Of a stretch of 20,929 nt of DNA, positions 16,786-20,929 are shown piece by piece. Under the pieces are notes generated by a model. The model worked only from the letters and a program-made list of their open reading frames with translations, did not search any database and was not told the DNA's origin. The position numbers and the translations under genes are program-made. How positions within the stretch are numbered: the first letter of the stretch is position 1; every line of letters starts with the position of its first letter. The stretch is from UBA10649 sp963700255 (GTDB taxonomy: Bacteria > Actinomycetota > Actinomycetes > S36-B12): contig CAVOWW010000047.1 of NCBI GenBank assembly GCA_963700255.1, positions 1 to 20,929 of the forward strand, in the 5' to 3' direction.

Positions 16786-17144
16786 ACAAGAACCATACAT
16801 AACTTCATACGTTCCCTCCCCCGCCCCTCTTCCCCGCCCCCCGGCCCAACGTTCAAGAAGACCACAAATATGTCTACACGCGTGCACACGCGTCTCCTTC
16901 TTTTGGCCTCCGCGCCCCCCCTCCCCCAAAAAGAAAACCCCCTTCCCTGATATCCTTCCCGCTCCCTCATCCCCACCCCCCGCCGACACCCACCCATCCT
17001 TATGTTCTCTCCCTCCCCCACCGATCCCGCGTTACCCCTGCCCTCGGCACCGCCCGCTCATGCTTGTCCTCCCGAGGCCTCGCCTACCACACCTTTTACC
17101 TCCCCCCCCCGACTCCCTCCTCGACCCCCCCCCCCTCCCCCTCC
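16786..17144. other. C-rich low-complexity gap without a gene
   Basis: Between the stop of a GT4 gene and the start of the DUF2142 gene lie about 360 bases unlike the rest of the window. The plus strand is dominated by C with little G and with C runs of up to 11 (17125-17135) and 9 (17102-17110), interspersed with A/T-rich patches such as 16861-16875 and 16925-16935. No protein with recognisable features is encoded on either strand. The composition, lack of coding bias and sharp edges suggest poor-quality or misassembled sequence. A genuine G-rich (minus strand) spacer with G-quadruplex potential is the alternative. Confidence 0.6.
16878..16893. repeat. Short inverted repeat with 7-base arms
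   Basis: ACGCGTG, a two-base spacer CA, then CACGCGT form a perfect inverted repeat inside the C-rich gap. It has an operator-like size but lies in sequence of doubtful quality, so little weight should be put on it. Confidence 0.3.
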
Positions 17145-18282
17145 TCATGCCTGGGTCACCGCGTCCGCCACGCCGTGGGCGAAGTCCCGCCACGTCGGCA
17201 CAGCATCGGGCGCGAGCTCCTCCCGCAGCCCTGCGAGGGCGGTCGGGTCGGCGTAGGCCCGGAAGGCCTCGGCCAGGCCTTCGTGGCTCATCCCGGGGAT
17301 CCGACGCGCCCCGCGGCCGACCATGAGGTCGCCAGCCGGCTGGACCCCGTCGAAGAGCACCGGGGTGCCCAGCCGGATCGCCTCGAGCACGGGGATGCCG
17401 TAGCCCTCCACCCCGATGGACAGGAACGCGCTCGACGGTGCACGAGGTCGCGCACCTCGTCGTCCGAGGCGCCCTCGACCCAGCGCACGCTGCCGGCGTC
17501 GACCTGTGCCCGAATTGCCCGGTTGATGGCGTCATCCGAGGCGGACGCCCCGCCGATGAAGAGCAGCTCGGCGTCCAGCCCTCCTGAGGCGACGGCCTCG
17601 CGGAAGGCCTCGGCGATCTCGACCGGGCGCTTGCGCGCCTCCAGGGTGCCCAGACGGGCGAAGACGGGCCTCTCCTCAGGGCCGGGGGCCGCACGGCGAG
17701 GTGGTCGCCGCCCGGGTGCGCGACCGTGATCGGCAGAGCCGGGTCGCGTCGCAGTCGCCCGAGGATGGCGTCCCTCGACCAGTCGCTGATGCACACGACC
17801 GCATCCGCCGTGGCGAGGTGCCGGAAGTACTCACTCACCCAGGCCGACGAGCCCGGCCGGAACCGGTAGTTCGCGGGCTCGGTCATCGGCAGCGCGTCGT
17901 AGCCGATCATCACCGTCGGCACGCAGCGGGCGAAGAGCTCGAAGCGCCGCAGGACGGACGGCAGGTACGACACCTCCGGCAGCAGCCACGCGTCGTAGAT
18001 CGACAGCAGGTCGCCGTCCTTGACCCGGATCGGCTCGAGCTCCGCGATCCGCCGCGGACGCATCGCGCACATCGGTTCCGGGTTCGCGCGGCAGAAGGGA
18101 ATGCTCAGCACCTCGGCGGCCTGTGCAGGCGTCAGCAGGCCGTGCCCGCCGTCCATCGGCACGACGAAGTCGGCCTGGAGGTCGCCCTGCGGCCACTCGA
18201 GTGCCAGGTACTGCAGGACCCGCTGGATGCCCGAGCCATAGGGGTCCCGCACGAACTGCTCGATGTCGATGCCGACGTGCAT
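17145..18282 (-). CDS. GT4-type glycosyltransferase (two frameshifts as read)
   Basis: The ATG at 18282 opens MHVGIDIEQFVRDPYGSGIQ followed by RVLQYLA, the start of a GT-B transferase in which the G-S-G-I-Q-R loop contacts the donor. YFRHLATADAVVCISDWSRD is the usual end of the N-terminal Rossmann domain. After a switch near 17695 the second domain begins RPVFARLGTLEARKRPVEIA and continues to VRWVEGASDDEVRDLV. After a second switch near 17440 comes FLSIGVEGYGIPVLEAI followed by LGTPVLFDG, the E-x7-E-type donor site of GT4. The stop is the TGA 17147-17145. The intended product is about 378 residues. Its start overlaps the previous gene's stop by one base if one G is restored in the G run just upstream. 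It is cytoplasmic and probably retaining, with the sugar unknown. Confidence 0.72.
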
Positions 18283-20929
18283 CAGGCATCACCCCCGGGC
18301 CCGTGCCACGGCCGAGCAGCCCGAGCAGCTCCTCCGCATAGCGTGCGGCGACTTCCGGTCGATGTAGTCGACCCGCATCGCCTCGCGCTCGTCGGGCGCC
18401 ATGGATTCGCCAGCCGTGCTCGAACGCCTCGGCCACCATGACCGGGCTGACGTCATCGGGAAGCCGGTCGACGTAGTCAGGGGTGTCGACATCGACGCAC
18501 AGGCCCGAGGCGACCGCGGGGGTGCCGTAGGCGGCCAGGTCGCTGAGGGGGCCGCTCACACCCAGCAGCGGACTGATGCGCAGTTGCAGGCCCAGGTCGA
18601 CGCCAGCAGGTAGTCGCGGAACTGCTCGTCGGTGAGGAAGCCCGTGATCTCGAAGTTGCGCGATCCCCGCCTCCGCGGCCCGCGCCAGCAGCTCGACCTC
18701 GCCGGGCGCGCCGCGGACCCGCCAGGTGGAGCGACACCCGGTGACCCCACTGGCTCAGCCACGCCGCAGCCTCGACGACGACGTCGGTCATCTTGGTCCG
18801 CACGTCGAGGTAGCCGAACGAGGCGATGTGGACGGCGCCCTCGTCGAATCCCAGACGGCCGGCGCCCGGCCCGCATCTCGGGTGTCACGCCGCCCCGGGC
18901 GCCGGTAGTTGGCGAAGGGAGCAGCGCGCGGCACGCCTGTCTCCGGCGCATGCGCCGGCGCGCTCGGGGTGTGACCAAGCATCCCGCCGCCGGGCCACCT
19001 CCCAGAAGCCGGCGTTCTCCAGCAGCCGCATGTCGTCGATCTGCTCGTCCAGGGAGGGGCGAGGTGACCGCGGCCCGTGCCACGCAGCATCACCTGCTCG
19101 ACGCCCCCCCGGCCGCGCAGGGCCATGTAGAGCTCGACCAGCGCGTGTCGTGCGACACCACCACTGAGTCGACGCGGTCCACGACCTCGAGGAAGGGCAG
19201 GTGGAAGTGGCTGTTCCCGACGACGGAGACGAAGACGTCGTGCGGCGCTTCCCCGCGCGATGCACGTCGTCGATGCGAGCGGAGTGATGCGCACGCCTGC
19301 CGGCATGGTCCCCGCGACATCGGCGTCTCGGTGGCGTAGAGGTCACATCGCAGAGCCGGGCCAGCTCGATGATCGTGGTGGTGAGAAGTCGGCGACGCCC
19401 GAGCGCTGCGGTACCCAGGGCGTCCCGATCCCGACGTCAACGGCCGGCCCCGACGAACACCGACGACGCAGGAACATCGACAGTGTTCGCAGATGGGCGG
19501 CGACCCGCTCGGCGACGACGGCCTCGAGGGCCTCATGCTCGGTGCGCCTCAGCCGCTCCTGCTGGCGGCCCGGACCCCGCACATGCCTGCGGTCGCACGC
19601 ACGGCCTTCGCGAGGCTGGCGGGGCTCCTCGGATCTGCGAGGTACGAGCCGGCGCCGATGAGCTCCCGGTGTGCGGGGATGTCGGACGCCACCACGGGGG
19701 CTCCCGCGCGAAGCGCCTCGATCACGGGAAGCGAGAGTCCCTCGTCGAAGGACGGCACGACGACAACGCTCGCACCCCGCCAGGAGAGCGTCCATCTCCT
19801 CGTCGCTGAGCCGCTCGGCAGTGCGCGCCTCGCCCTGGCGCATGGCCGCGGCAATCGACCAGTGGTGCACGCGATCCCCCGTACCGGCCATGCCGATCAC
19901 GACCACGTCCCCGGTTTCGTCGTCGGCTGTCGCAGCAGCGACGCCGGCCAGTCCGCCGAACGTGTTCTTGCGGGCATCGTCACCCGTCATCACCACGATC
20001 GGGCCCGTCGCTGCCCCCGCAGGACGCGAAGGCTCTCAGAGGGCAGCACGTCGCGAGGCCATGCCACCTCCGACTTCAGCGCATCCGGACCCTCCAGGGG
20101 GCGGCCGAGCAGGGAGCCGAGCTCTGTCTGCGCCAGATGGGAGATGCACACGAACTCGTCGTACAGCCGGAGGGCATCCAGCGCTGCGGCGTACTCGCCA
20201 CGCGAGGCTCGCGTCGCGGAGGTAGACGGTCGGGTGGTGCCGGGGGATGAAGTCGAAGACGACGGCGATCTTGCGCGCAGTGCTGTGCAGCAGGGGGAAT
20301 GAGGGGGAGGGAGGTCGCGGTCATGGGAGAGGGCTGCACGAGCACCCCGAATCGAGGGAGCGTCGCGATCGCTGGATCCGGGACACCTGCCGGCAGGTGC
20401 CGGCCAGCTCGAAGGGGAGTTCCTCGAGCCCCCGATCAACGAGCAGCACCACGTGGTCGTCACCGACGGCTTCCCGAACGGTCATGCAGTGCCGACCTCT
20501 GGGGAAGCGACCGATTCCCCGCGGACCCGAAGGCACGCTGTCCCCCGGGCGCGCGTCGAAGAGGACGCTGTTGCCGCCCGCCCACGCGGCGGGTGGCCGA
20601 CCGATCGGCGAGACGCAAGCCGCAGACGCAGGGCTGCGCGCGCACGGCCGAGCTCATCCCCGTGGTTGTCGGTGCGGCGCGCGAGCATGTCATCGGAGCG
20701 TGGGGGATCCACGAGCCAGGCGAGGACGGCCTCTGCGTCCTCCTTGAGTGAAGGGAGTCCAGGCCCAGTCCCGCCCCCGGGACCTCCGGCAGGCCCTCTG
20801 GAGTGATCCAGGTGATCAACGTCTTCCGCCGGCGCCGACAGGAAGCCCGGGGGAGTGAGGTGCCCCATGTTCACGGTGACGTGCTTGAGATGCCGACGGC
20901 GCACGCGCGCACGCTGGACAGGGGCCGGC
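18282..20929 (-). pseudogene. Tandem GT4-GT4 glycosyltransferase, heavily frameshifted, N-terminus at window edge
   Basis: Pieces in all three minus frames line up as one long protein with two GT4 modules. Module 1 (about 20600-19560) has NSVLFDARPGDSVPSG, RGIGR (near 20510), ARKIAVVFDFIPRHHPTVY, YDEFVCISHLAQTELGSLLG, and the donor site VVVPSFDEGLSLPVIEAL followed by VVASDIPAHRE. Module 2 (about 19420-18282) begins with WVPQRSGVADFS, the hallmark opening of second modules. It continues with FVSVVGNSHFHLPFLEVV, IASFGYLDVRTKMTDVVVEA, FEITGFLTDEQFRDYL, and YGTPAVASGLCVD before EELLGLLG. At least ten frame switches occur. The likely end is the TGA at 18284-18282, reached if one G is restored near 18295, giving TGATG overlap with the next GT4 gene. 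Such proteins add two sugars, or repeat sugars, to one acceptor. The first 110 or so codons, from the window edge to about 20600, are not recognised. Confidence 0.6.
20600..20929 (-). other. Unrecognised coding stretch upstream of the tandem GT4 modules
   Basis: From the right edge to about 20600 the minus strand keeps actinobacterial coding character, with segments such as HLKHVTVNMGHLTPPGFL (about 20900-20840) and EDAEAVLAWLVDPPRSDD (about 20745-20690). The frame is ambiguous between them. It could be the N-terminal part of the tandem glycosyltransferase or the end of a preceding gene. I do not recognise a family, and no start codon with a ribosome binding site was found. Confidence 0.35.

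Noticed and set aside
14908..16989. 693-codon minus frame taken as a single protein
   Set aside because: Only the part between about 15590 and 16785 is DUF2142. The start lies in the C-rich block and the end is out-of-frame read-through past the indel at 15588.
16786..17144. CRISPR array or tandem repeat
   Set aside because: The C runs are irregular in length and spacing, and there is no repeated unit with spacers.
1..20929. Mobile element, phage island or toxin-antitoxin system
   Set aside because: No transposase, integrase, terminal repeats, tRNA att site or small paired toxin genes were seen. All recognisable genes fit glycan assembly.

Overview
The window is a high-GC stretch (roughly two-thirds G+C by eye) from an actinobacterium. 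Signs of this are the codon bias towards G/C in third positions, frequent GTG starts, several probable leaderless starts, and gene families typical of Actinomycetota surface-glycan loci: a DUF2142 membrane protein, an AftB-like GT-C enzyme, and a GT2/DUF2304 pair. Genus cannot be fixed from sequence alone. No rRNA, tRNA, insertion sequence, CRISPR array or phage gene was seen.

The whole window reads as one glycan-assembly locus arranged in divergent blocks. (1) Left, minus strand, 1915 down to the window edge: a GT25-like glycosyltransferase, a TylF-type O-methyltransferase and a GT2 glycosyltransferase cut by the edge. (2) Plus strand, 1954-4952: a PglK/MsbA-like ABC exporter followed by a PhyH-type Fe(II)/2-oxoglutarate dioxygenase. 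(3) Minus strand, 7238-4939: a GT2 glycosyltransferase coupled to a GT-B capsule-type protein. (4) Plus strand, 7292-8930: a fucosyltransferase-fold protein and a class I methyltransferase. (5) Minus strand, 13641-8933: a five-gene operon of polyprenyl-phosphate-sugar-synthase-like GT2, DUF2304, a glycosyltransferase, UDP-glucuronate decarboxylase (UDP-xylose synthase) and a large GT-C-like membrane protein. (6) Plus strand, 13680-15354: an AftB-like GT-C glycosyltransferase. (7) Minus strand, right end down to 15290: a tandem GT4-GT4 protein, another GT4 protein, a 360-base C-rich gap and a DUF2142 membrane protein.

Inferred working model: cytoplasmic GT2/GT4/GT25 enzymes build a lipid-linked oligosaccharide that may contain xylose and methylated sugars. 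The ABC protein flips it. GT-C enzymes finish it outside using polyprenyl-phosphate sugars from the GT2/DUF2304 pair. The dioxygenase and fucosyltransferase-fold protein are the least expected members. The acceptor (protein, lipid or wall polymer) is not visible here.

Many genes carry frameshifts as read, at least about 25 in all. They often sit at homopolymers, while about 6 kb (1954-7900) and several other genes are clean. This pattern fits uncorrected indels in a draft or metagenomic assembly better than real decay. Genes with three or more shifts are typed pseudogene because the sequence as given cannot encode them; those with one or two shifts are typed CDS with the shift noted.
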